Source: Deltaproteobacteria bacterium (GTDB lineage Bacteria > Desulfobacterota > Desulfobacteria > Desulfobacterales > Desulfatirhabdiaceae). Taken from it: a stretch of DNA of 6,868 nt. Positions 1 to 5,856 of the stretch are shown piece after piece. Below the pieces are notes generated by a model. That model made no database searches and was not told the origin of the DNA. It saw nothing but the letters and a program-made list of their open reading frames with translations. A program made the translations under genes and the position numbers. Position 1 is the stretch's first letter. Each line of letters starts with the position of its first letter. The stretch is from assembly GCA_026388755.1 (NCBI GenBank), contig JAPLJE010000388.1, forward strand, positions 1 through 6,868, read 5' to 3'.

Positions 1-21
1 CATCAAGTGATGATAAGCTCG

Positions 22-65
22 GGTACTCAGGTTGGAGACTTGGATAAAAACCATCAGCCTGGACC
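22..65 (+). promoter_or_regulatory. Possible RNA hairpin in the leader of the homocysteine-biosynthesis gene
   Basis: Positions 28-34 (CAGGTTG) can pair with 55-61 (CAGCCTG) as seven base pairs including one G-U. Outside a small internal loop, GGT at 22-24 can pair with ACC at 63-65. The loop is about 20 nt and A-rich. The structure ends 34 nt before the chosen start codon, so it would lie in the 5' untranslated RNA if transcription begins further upstream. I do not recognise it as a SAM, SAH or T-box element. It is seen by eye only and may be chance; the window starts too close to show its full context. Confidence 0.25.
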
Positions 66-84
66 TTCAGCATGTTTTTCTATT

Positions 85-88
85 GGAG
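85..88 (+). promoter_or_regulatory. Weak ribosome binding site supporting the start at 100
   Basis: GGAG lies 11 nt before the ATG at 100-102. The reading frame is open further upstream, to an ATG at 7, but those extra 31 residues do not resemble the family. The protein beginning at 100 (MKKHKVTKTYKEINDKI) matches the usual amino end, so this site decides the start. The spacing is a little long, which keeps confidence moderate. Confidence 0.45.
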
Positions 89-99
89 ATTTTTCGTTC

Positions 100-1253
100 A
101 TGAAAAAACACAAAGTTACCAAGACTTATAAAGAAATTAATGACAAAATCAGATCCGGCGAGGTGGTTGTGGTCACCGCTGAAGAAATGACGGATATTGT
201 CAAACAGCAGGGCCCGGTTGAGGCGGCCCGGTACGTGGATGTGGTGACGACCGGAACTTTTGCGCCCATGTGCTCGTCCGGCGCATTTATCAATTTCGGC
301 CACTCGACGCCCGGCATCAAGGCGTCCAAGGTCTGGATGAACAATGTTCCGGCTTATGGCGGCATTGCAGCAGTGGATTGTTATATCGGCGCCACTGAGC
401 CCTGTGAGGATGATCCCTTAAACAAAGTTTATCCCGGCGAGTTCAATTACGGGGGCGGGCATGTGATTCAAGATCTCGTTGCCGGAAAGCGGGTATTCCT
501 GAAAGCCACGGCCTATGGCACGGACTGTTACCCCAACCGGTATGTTGAAAAGGAAATCACTCTTCAAACCCTTCCCAATGCCGTGCTTTGCAACCCGAGA
601 AACGGATACCAGAATTATAACTGCGCCGTGAATCTGACCAAAAAGACCGTCTATACGTACATGGGGACACTGAAACCTCGGGCCGGGAACGCCAACTACA
701 GTACGTCGGGCTGTTCAACGACCCCTATTACCAAACCATCGGACTGGGAACCCGGATATTTCTTGGCGGAGCAGAAGGTTATGTGACTTGGCACGGAACC
801 CAGCATAAACCCTCTGCCAAACGTACTTCCAGAGGGATTCCTGTAACCCCTGCCGGAACCCTGTGGGTCATGGGAGACCTGAAAAAAATGAGTCCCCGAT
901 GGCTGGTTGGAGTGAGTATTCTGGGATATGGATGTTCGCTGTCGGTTGGTCTGGGGATTCCGATCCCGGTTTTGAATGAGGAAATAGCTGAATATACCGG
1001 GGTTTCGGATGAAGAAATCTTTACCCAGATTCTGGATTATGGCCATGATTATCCCAACGGCATCTCCCGAAGCCTGGGCCAGGTCAGTTACGCAGAGCTG
1101 AAAAGCGGAACGATCCAGTTGAATGGTGTGGATATTCAGACCGTTCCTTTGTCCAGTATGGTTCGGGCCAGGGAAATCGCAACAACCCTGAAGGAATGGA
1201 TTTCCCGCGGCGAATTTATGTTGGGCGAGCCGCAGTTTACCCTGCCGGTCTAA
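100..1253 (+). pseudogene. Homocysteine biosynthesis protein (DUF39/HcyBio, COG1900), frameshifted
   Basis: Family members act in the cytoplasm in the anaerobic route that forms homocysteine by putting sulfur onto an aspartate-semialdehyde-derived precursor, together with COG2122 and NIL/ferredoxin proteins; this is family knowledge from methanogens and sulfate reducers. Residues 1-204 read in the frame of position 100 and include VVTTGTFAPMCSSGAF with Cys58, and YGTDCYP with Cys143, which appear to be the two conserved functional cysteines. After STSG (706-711) the protein continues one frame back from CTG at 711 as LFNDPYYQTIGLGTRIFLGG and then GYVTWHGTQ, ending at TAA 1251-1253. As I recall the family, QLSP should lie between STSG and the following L, so a loss of about 13 nt explains both the missing residues and the shift. 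The first frame ends at 786. Restored, the protein would have about 388 residues, a normal length. No other damage is visible, so the break is recent or an assembly artefact. The gene ends 12 bp before thpR. Confidence 0.88.
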
Positions 1254-1265
1254 TGGAACCCTGCC

Positions 1266-1877
1266 ATGCCGGATCTCATCAGAACCTTTGTCGCTGTGAC
1301 GCTCCCCGAGCCCCTGACTATTCTCGTGTCTGAGGTTCAACAAACGCTTAAAGCCCAGGGCTTGCGAATTGCCTGGGTGCCGCCCGGGAATGTTCACCTG
1401 ACATTGAAATTTTTAGGCGATATTGAACCCGCCGATATCGATCCCATAGCTGCCGTCATGTCCGAATGCTCGCAGCGGATTGTTCCATTGACCCTTTCTG
1501 CCAGAGGACTTGGGGTTTTCCCGGACCTGCGGCGTCCGAGGGTGGTGTGGCTGGGGATAACGGGTGATGTGCCGCAGCTGATCGCCTTTCAACAGGATCT
1601 GGATACCAGGCTGGTTGCTATCGGCAAGGGCCGGTTCAAGCCTGGGGAAAGGCCGTTCAAAGGGCATCTGACGCTGGGTAGAATCAAGGTTCGGCTGGAT
1701 TCCGATATTTTGGTCAAGGCGCTCAGAGAAACCGGGCGGGTCGCACATGCGTTTACAGTCGAGGCCGTCCATTTGATTCAAAGCCGGTTGACGCCATCCG
1801 GCTCAATTTACATGCCGCTCAGAAGCGTTATGCTGGGCAGTCCCGCAAGCGGTTTTTGTCAGAAAAATATAATATAG
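1266..1877 (+). CDS. thpR: RNA 2',3'-cyclic phosphodiesterase (2H family, formerly 2'-5' RNA ligase LigT)
   Basis: This 203-residue protein has the two signature H-x-T-x motifs of 2H phosphoesterases: HLTL at residues 44-47 within NVHLTLKFLGD, and HLTL at 134-137 within FKGHLTLGRIK. The two His/Thr pairs form the catalytic centre that opens 2',3'-cyclic phosphates on RNA to 2'-phosphates; the same fold can join or cut 2'-5' linkages in vitro. The amino end (IRTFVAVTLPEP) is also typical. It is slightly longer than the usual 180 or so residues because of a poorly conserved tail after about residue 188. The ATG at 1266 follows a weak GGA at 1255-1257 and places the family motif near the amino end. 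It starts 12 bp after the homocysteine gene and stops 24 bp before recA, a placement next to recA known from other bacteria. Its cellular role is not well defined. No signal peptide or membrane segment is visible. Confidence 0.92.
   Translation: MPDLIRTFVAVTLPEPLTILVSEVQQTLKAQGLRIAWVPPGNVHLTLKFLGDIEPADIDPIAAVMSECSQRIVPLTLSARGLGVFPDLRRPRVVWLGITGDVPQLIAFQQDLDTRLVAIGKGRFKPGERPFKGHLTLGRIKVRLDSDILVKALRETGRVAHAFTVEAVHLIQSRLTPSGSIYMPLRSVMLGSPASGFCQKNII
1868..1873 (+). promoter_or_regulatory. Perfect -10 hexamer, candidate recA promoter
   Basis: TATAAT occurs in an A/T-rich stretch within the last codons of thpR, 28 nt before the recA start. No good -35 hexamer lies 16-18 nt upstream. An alternative reading is TTGTCA (1856-1861) with TCTAAT (1880-1885) at 18 nt spacing, but that would start transcription almost on the Shine-Dalgarno sequence. 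A recA-specific promoter here is plausible, since recA usually needs more expression than its upstream neighbours, but it is not proven. Confidence 0.35.
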
Positions 1878-1878
1878 T

Positions 1879-1892
1879 TTCTAATTATAGAA
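1879..1892. promoter_or_regulatory. Perfect palindrome before recA, possible operator
   Basis: TTCTA-ATTA-TAGAA is a perfect inverted repeat with 5 bp arms, ending directly before the recA Shine-Dalgarno sequence. If the TATAAT at 1868 is used, the palindrome covers about +1 to +13, where a repressor could block transcription. It does not match the LexA boxes I know from Escherichia coli, Bacillus, alphaproteobacteria or Geobacter, and it is not repeated before uvrA. It could also be chance in AT-rich DNA. Confidence 0.25.
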
Positions 1893-1898
1893 GGAGGG
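1891..1898 (+). promoter_or_regulatory. Strong Shine-Dalgarno sequence of recA
   Basis: AAGGAGGG is close to a full match to the anti-Shine-Dalgarno sequence and ends 3 nt before the ATG at 1902. It is the strongest ribosome binding site in the window, as expected for abundant RecA. A second in-frame ATG at 1911 would be spaced too far away. Confidence 0.8.
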
Positions 1899-1901
1899 CA
1901 C

Positions 1902-2942
1902 ATGAATACCATGCCGGAAAAGGAAAAAGCCGTTGATGCGGCGATGAGTCAGATAGAGCGCCAGTTCGGTAAAGGTTCTATCATGAAGCTGGGAAGCCGG
2001 ATCGTACAGGACATCCCCACGATTTCCACCGGATCTCTGGCCCTGGACAAGGCCCTTGGCATCGGCGGCCTTCCCCGGGGAAGGGTGGTTGAAATATTCG
2101 GTCCGGAATCATCGGGGAAAACCACGCTGGCCCTTCATGCAGTTGCCAGTGCCCAAAAACAGGGCGGAATCGCCGCGTTCATCGATGCCGAACATGCTCT
2201 GGACCCGATTTATGCGCGCAAGCTCGGGGTCAATTGTGATGAAATGCTGATTTCTCAGCCCGATACCGGGGAACAGGCCCTTGAAATCACCGATATGCTG
2301 GTGCGAAGCGGCGCCGTCGATGTCGTGGTCATTGACTCTGTGGCAGCGTTGGTGCCCCGGGCGGAAATCGAAGGAGAAATGGGGGATTCCCACATGGGAC
2401 TTCAGGCAAGACTCATGTCTCAGGCCCTGCGAAAACTGACCGGAACCATCAGCAAAACCATGACCTGCGTGATTTTCATCAATCAGATCCGTTCCAAAAT
2501 CGGTGTGGTTTTCGGCAATCCTGAAACCACAACCGGCGGCAATGCATTGAAATTTTATGCATCTGTCCGGCTTGATATTCGGCGCACAAGCCCCATCAAG
2601 GACGCTCAGGAACAGATGGGGTACCGCACCAAGGTCCGGGTTGTGAAAAACAAGCTGGCCCCGCCATTCCGGGAAGCAGAATTCGATATTCTCTATGGCG
2701 AAGGTATTTCCGCTGCAGGAGATCTCCTGGATGTCGGTGTCGAGGCTGGTATCATTGAAAAAAGCGGTTCCTGGTATGCCTATCAGGGGGAGCGGATCGG
2801 GCAGGGCCGACAAAACGTCAAGGCCTATTTCGTCGAGAATCCGGAGACCTATCAATCCATTTTGATCCGGGTCAGAGAAAATATGGGGCTTGTCGTCAAG
2901 AAGGAAGATACGTCTAAACAGACTATTAAGGCTGAAGGCTGA
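1902..2942 (+). CDS. recA: Recombinase RecA
   Basis: The 346-residue protein is a complete RecA. It forms ATP-dependent filaments on single-stranded DNA, drives strand exchange in recombinational repair, and as a co-protease triggers LexA self-cleavage in the SOS response. Visible motifs are the Walker A loop GPESSGKT (residues 67-74), catalytic Glu97 in DAEHALDP, Walker B VVVIDS ending near Asp145, loop L1 around [10 protein letters not shown] (158-166), FINQIR (192-197) with the switch glutamine Gln195, and loop L2 around [18 protein letters not shown] (205-222). There is no intein. The ATG at 1902 is preferred because its amino end aligns without gaps to the E. coli protein and a strong Shine-Dalgarno sequence precedes it. 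The carboxyl tail is short and basic to neutral ([14 protein letters not shown]), unlike the acidic E. coli tail. It lies 24 bp after thpR and is followed by alaS, with no recX in between. Confidence 0.98.
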   Translation: MNTMPEKEKAVDAAMSQIERQFGKGSIMKLGSRIVQDIPTISTGSLALDKALGIGGLPRGRVVEIFGPESSGKTTLALHAVASAQKQGGIAAFIDAEHALDPIYARKLGVNCDEMLISQPDTGEQALEITDMLVRSGAVDVVVIDSVAALVPRAEIEGEMGDSHMGLQARLMSQALRKLTGTISKTMTCVIFINQIRSKIGVVFGNPETTTGGNALKFYASVRLDIRRTSPIKDAQEQMGYRTKVRVVKNKLAPPFREAEFDILYGEGISAAGDLLDVGVEAGIIEKSGSWYAYQGERIGQGRQNVKAYFVENPETYQSILIRVRENMGLVVKKEDTSKQTIKAEG

Positions 2943-2961
2943 AGACAATTAAGGCTGAAGG
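2920..2961. repeat. Short direct repeat across the recA stop codon
   Basis: Copy 1 at 2920-2938 and copy 2 at 2943-2961 are 19 bp each and differ at one base (AGACT versus AGACA, then ATTAAGGCTGAAGG). They are separated by 4 bp containing the recA TGA, giving a 23 bp period. The first copy encodes the last RecA residues; the second is non-coding. It looks like a small tandem duplication that may have changed the end of RecA. Confidence 0.85.
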
Positions 2962-3037
2962 ATTAGAATTGTTATCCATATTTTATTGTTTTAATCAAAT
3001 TGCGATCATGCATGTTTTTTCCCTCAGCCTTTTGTCT
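2943..3037 (+). repeat. Long-range inverted repeat in the recA-alaS gap
   Basis: AGACAA (2943-2948) pairs with TTGTCT (3032-3037), and AAGGCTGA (2951-2958) pairs with TCAGCCTT (3024-3031), giving 14 pairs with a TT bulge on the left arm. Two more G-C pairs follow after one mismatch. The loop, 2962-3020, is about 59 nt and strongly AT-rich. No T-run follows the right arm, so it is not a classical terminator. The gap between recA and alaS holds no gene; it must contain any alaS promoter, but I found no convincing -35/-10 pair. Confidence 0.5.
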
Positions 3038-3059
3038 ATTAACCTGTTTATATTTTAAT

Positions 3060-3063
3060 GGAG
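3060..3063 (+). promoter_or_regulatory. Ribosome binding site that decides the alaS start
   Basis: GGAG ends 6 nt before the ATG at 3070, an ideal spacing. The in-frame ATG at 3058 overlaps this site and has no ribosome binding site of its own, only AT-rich sequence upstream. The protein from 3070 ([14 protein letters not shown]) also starts where AlaRS proteins normally do. Confidence 0.75.
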
Positions 3064-3069
3064 CCATTT

Positions 3070-5709
3070 ATGACAGGCAACGAAATACGCGGACAATTCC
3101 TGGAATATTTCAAAAAACATTCACACCAGCAGGTCAGAAGTTCATCCCTGGTTCCTCAGGATGATCCCACCTTGTTATTTACCAACGCTGGCATGGTTCA
3201 GTTCAAGCGCACGTTTCTCGGAGAGGAAAAACGTGGTTATGACCGCGCCGTGACCTCCCAGAAATGCGTCCGTGCAGGCGGCAAGCACAATGACCTGGAA
3301 AATGTCGGCTATACGGCTAGGCACCACACGTTTTTTGAAATGCTGGGAAATTTTTCTTTCGGGGATTATTTCAAGGAAAAAGCCATTGAATTTGCCTGGG
3401 ATCTCTTGACCAACGGCTATGGCCTGCCGGCGGATAAACTGTATGCCTCCGTGTATCTGGATGATGACGAGGCTTACGGCTTGTGGCATAAAAATATCGG
3501 GCTACCGGAAGAGCGGATTGTCCGGTTCGGCGAAAAGGATAATTTCTGGGCCATGGGAGATACCGGCCCCTGCGGCCCCTGTTCGGAAATCCTGATCGAT
3601 CGGGGTGAACGCTACGGATGCGGACAGCCGGAGTGCCGGGTGGGGTGCGACTGCGACCGGTATCTGGAGATCTGGAATCTGGTGTTCATGCAGTTCAACC
3701 GGGATGAAACCGGCAAAATGACGCCTCTTCCCAAACCCAGCATCGATACGGGCCTGGGTCTTGAGCGGATCGTGTCCGTTGTTCAGAATGTGCCCACCAA
3801 TTATGACACCGATCTGATCATGCCCATCATGAAAGAGGCGGAGGCCCTCTGCGGGAAACGTTTGGGGGATTCCCATGAAAGCGATGTGGCCATAAAGGTC
3901 ATTGCCGATCACAGCCGGGCAGCCGCATTTCTAATCGGAGACGGGGTTTTGCCGTCCAATGAGGGCAGGGGATATGTCCTTCGGCGGATCATGCGACGGG
4001 CCATTCGGTACGGCCGGAACATCGGTCTGACCCGGCCGTTTCTTCACAAGACTGCTGGGGCTGTCTGCGATCTCATGAAGCCCGCCTACCCGGAGCTTTC
4101 CGATGCCTTTGCCTTCATAACGAATGTGATCCAGAACGAAGAACGCCGGTTTTCCGAAACCCTGGACAATGGCCTCAAGCTGTTAAATGATACGCTTCAG
4201 GACATGAAGGCCAAAGGCCAGACAGAGGTTCCCGGGAATGTGGTGTTCAAGCTCTACGACACATTCGGGTTTCCGGTGGACATTGTTCGGGACGTGATTC
4301 GGGATGAACGCATGAGCGTGGATATGACCGGTTTTGAATCAGCCATGGAAGCCCAGCGGGCCCAATCCCGGTCCGTTGCGAAATTTGCCAGCGCTGGAGA
4401 TGCGTTTGTGCAGCTTTCAGCTGGCGGGATCCGTCCGGAGTTTGTGGGCTATCGCCTGCAATCCTGCATTGCGACCGTGCTGGTTCTGGCAACTGATGGC
4501 CGGGAAATTCCGGAAGCTTCGGTCGGAGAGCGCATCGATATCGTTACCGCCATCACTCCGTTTTACGGCGAATCCGGCGGCCAGGTCGGGGATGTCGGAA
4601 CCATTACCGGAGGCGATTCAAATCCCGGACTTGAGATCCGTGTAACCGGAACCATTAAGGACCCGGCTGGAATCATCATTCATCACGGAACGGTTCTCTC
4701 TGGGTGCATTCGAAAAGGAGATGCCGTTACCCTTACGGTCGATGCCGTTCAGCGCGAAGCCACGGCTTGCAACCACACGGCCACCCATATTCTTCATGCT
4801 GCACTGCGCACGGTGCTCGGAGACCATGTCAAGCAGGCGGGATCACTGGTCAGCTCTGAAAGGCTTCGCTTTGACTTTACCCATTTTTCCCAGGTGGATT
4901 CTGATTCTCTGGATCAAATCGAAAGAATGGTGAATCAGCGGATTCGGGAAAACGTTCCGGTTCATATAGAAGAAATGGATGCCGAGGCTGCCTTTAAAAC
5001 CGGCGCTACCGCCTTGTTTGAGGAAAAATACGGGGCCCGGGTCCGCGTCATCTCACTGGAGACTTTCAGCAAGGAACTCTGCGGCGGAACGCATACTCAG
5101 CGCACCGGCAACATCGGAGTGTTTAAAATCATTTCAGAAGCCAGTGTGGCTTCCGGGGTCCGGCGCATCGAAGCCTTTACCGGCGAAGCGGCCATGGAGC
5201 ATATACTGAAGTCGTTTCGCATGATACAGGAGAGCGCCGCACAGCTGAAAATCAAGCCCGAAGATATCCCCTTTCGCATTGAAAAAATGCTGTCCAATCA
5301 AAGAGCCCTTGAAAAAGAAGTGGAAAAGCTCAAATCGCAATTGACGGCAGGCTCAATGCATGCGGCGATGGATGACATCCAGATGATTCAGGGCATCTCG
5401 GCTCTGGTGAAAAAAGTCTCGGCCGATTCGCCGACTGCGCTTAGGGATATTGGGGATCAGTTTAAGGACAAAATCCAATCCGGGGTTGTGGTTCTGGGAA
5501 GCGAATCTGCCGGAAAAGTCCTTTTGATCGCTCTGGTAACCAAAGACCTGGTCAAGCGGTTTCATGCCGGCAACATCGTCAAAGAGATTTCCGCCGTTGT
5601 CGGTGGCAGCGGCGGCGGCAGGCCCGACATGGCTCAGGCAGGAGGTACACGGCCGGATAAACTGGATGATGCCCTTAAAAAAGCCCTCGAGGTGATTGGC
5701 AGAGGGTAA
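3070..5709 (+). CDS. alaS: Alanine--tRNA ligase (alanyl-tRNA synthetase)
   Basis: This complete 879-residue enzyme charges tRNA-Ala with alanine in the cytoplasm and hydrolyses wrongly made Ser- or Gly-tRNA-Ala. The class II catalytic core shows [15 protein letters not shown] (66-80), motif 2 [15 protein letters not shown] (88-102) and motif 3 GLGLERI (228-234). A cysteine cluster (Cys184, 189, 193, 195) lies before [16 protein letters not shown]; it is known in many bacterial AlaRS, absent from E. coli, and probably binds zinc. The editing domain carries the metal site HTATH (569-573) and CGGTH (671-675). A coiled region near 735-765 leads into the C-Ala/DHHA1 domain with [15 protein letters not shown] near the end. 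Length agrees with E. coli AlaRS (875). The start at 3070 is chosen over ATG 3058 because of a well-spaced GGAG. The 127 bp gap after recA suggests its own promoter; a hairpin overlapping the stop codon suggests termination. Confidence 0.98.
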   Translation: MTGNEIRGQFLEYFKKHSHQQVRSSSLVPQDDPTLLFTNAGMVQFKRTFLGEEKRGYDRAVTSQKCVRAGGKHNDLENVGYTARHHTFFEMLGNFSFGDYFKEKAIEFAWDLLTNGYGLPADKLYASVYLDDDEAYGLWHKNIGLPEERIVRFGEKDNFWAMGDTGPCGPCSEILIDRGERYGCGQPECRVGCDCDRYLEIWNLVFMQFNRDETGKMTPLPKPSIDTGLGLERIVSVVQNVPTNYDTDLIMPIMKEAEALCGKRLGDSHESDVAIKVIADHSRAAAFLIGDGVLPSNEGRGYVLRRIMRRAIRYGRNIGLTRPFLHKTAGAVCDLMKPAYPELSDAFAFITNVIQNEERRFSETLDNGLKLLNDTLQDMKAKGQTEVPGNVVFKLYDTFGFPVDIVRDVIRDERMSVDMTGFESAMEAQRAQSRSVAKFASAGDAFVQLSAGGIRPEFVGYRLQSCIATVLVLATDGREIPEASVGERIDIVTAITPFYGESGGQVGDVGTITGGDSNPGLEIRVTGTIKDPAGIIIHHGTVLSGCIRKGDAVTLTVDAVQREATACNHTATHILHAALRTVLGDHVKQAGSLVSSERLRFDFTHFSQVDSDSLDQIERMVNQRIRENVPVHIEEMDAEAAFKTGATALFEEKYGARVRVISLETFSKELCGGTHTQRTGNIGVFKIISEASVASGVRRIEAFTGEAAMEHILKSFRMIQESAAQLKIKPEDIPFRIEKMLSNQRALEKEVEKLKSQLTAGSMHAAMDDIQMIQGISALVKKVSADSPTALRDIGDQFKDKIQSGVVVLGSESAGKVLLIALVTKDLVKRFHAGNIVKEISAVVGGSGGGRPDMAQAGGTRPDKLDDALKKALEVIGRG

Positions 5710-5734
5710 GTCCTGTCATCTTTACCCTCTTTTA
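5701..5734 (+). terminator. Probable intrinsic terminator of alaS, overlapping its stop codon
   Basis: AGAGGGTAA (5701-5709) pairs perfectly with TTACCCTCT (5722-5730) over nine pairs, with a 12 nt loop, followed by TTTA. The left arm contains the last alaS codons and the TAA stop. The T-tract is short, so termination may be partial. Confidence 0.55.
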
Positions 5735-5737
5735 TAC

Positions 5738-5769
5738 AAGGCTCCGATGGGATTACCCTCCGGGGCTTT
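5738..5769 (+). terminator. Second hairpin after alaS
   Basis: AAGGCTCCG (5738-5746) pairs with CGGGGCTTT (5761-5769) with two G-U pairs. After a 2x2 mismatch, GGG (5749-5751) pairs with CCC (5756-5758) around an ATTA loop. It is followed by ATTTGTC, a weak T-rich tail. It may be a backup terminator for alaS, and it shares bases with the next hairpin. Confidence 0.4.
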
Positions 5770-5798
5770 ATTTGTCGGTGCGCTTGTCCCGCTTTTTT
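5761..5798 (+). terminator. Alternative hairpin with a six-T run before uvrA
   Basis: CGGGGC (5761-5766) can pair with GTCCCG (5786-5791) over six pairs including one G-U, with a 19 nt loop, followed by C and six T (5793-5798). The T-run is the best in the gap. Its left arm is the same as the right arm of the 5738-5769 hairpin, so the two cannot form together. Confidence 0.35.
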
Positions 5799-5827
5799 AT
5801 AAAGGGAGGACAGGGCACTTAATGGAT

Positions 5828-5833
5828 TAAAAT
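5828..5833 (+). promoter_or_regulatory. Candidate -10 element of a uvrA promoter
   Basis: TAAAAT matches the consensus at five of six bases and lies 23 nt before the uvrA start. The nearest -35-like hexamer, AGGACA at 5807-5812, is weak and only 15 nt away. AATAT (5831-5835) and ATATT (5842-5846) form a small inverted repeat over the predicted start site. No known LexA box is visible. This is a weak call. Confidence 0.22.
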
Positions 5834-5856
5834 ATTTCGGGATATTGGAATTCGCG

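Noticed and set aside
7..99. Longer amino end of the homocysteine protein from ATG 7
   Set aside because: The extra residues do not resemble the family, while the start at 100 gives the expected amino end.
706..718. Programmed ribosomal frameshift instead of a mutation
   Set aside because: There is no slippery heptamer or T-run at the junction, and conserved residues appear to be missing, which slippage would not explain.
783..1253. A separate 156-residue gene starting at GTG 783
   Set aside because: The same frame extends family-like protein sequence upstream to 711 (LFNDPYYQTIGLGTRIFLGG), and 783 is the Val of GYVTWHGTQ. It is the second half of the frameshifted gene, with no ribosome binding site of its own.
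696..1397. Antisense open frame across the end of the homocysteine gene and the start of thpR
   Set aside because: The plus strand is clearly coding in both genes; the antisense protein shows no family features.
1862..1901. E. coli-type LexA box before recA
   Set aside because: No CTGT-N8-ACAG or close variant is present; only the unrelated TTCTA-ATTA-TAGAA palindrome is seen.
2109..2948. Long antisense open frame opposite recA
   Set aside because: It mirrors recA codons, has no recognisable domain and covers a strongly conserved gene, so it is a coding shadow.
3007..3014. CATGCATG 8 bp palindrome in the recA-alaS gap
   Set aside because: It is too short and isolated to support a function and is expected by chance in AT-rich DNA.
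2943..3069. T-box riboswitch before alaS
   Set aside because: The gap is too short and lacks the T-box consensus and a terminator followed by a T-run.
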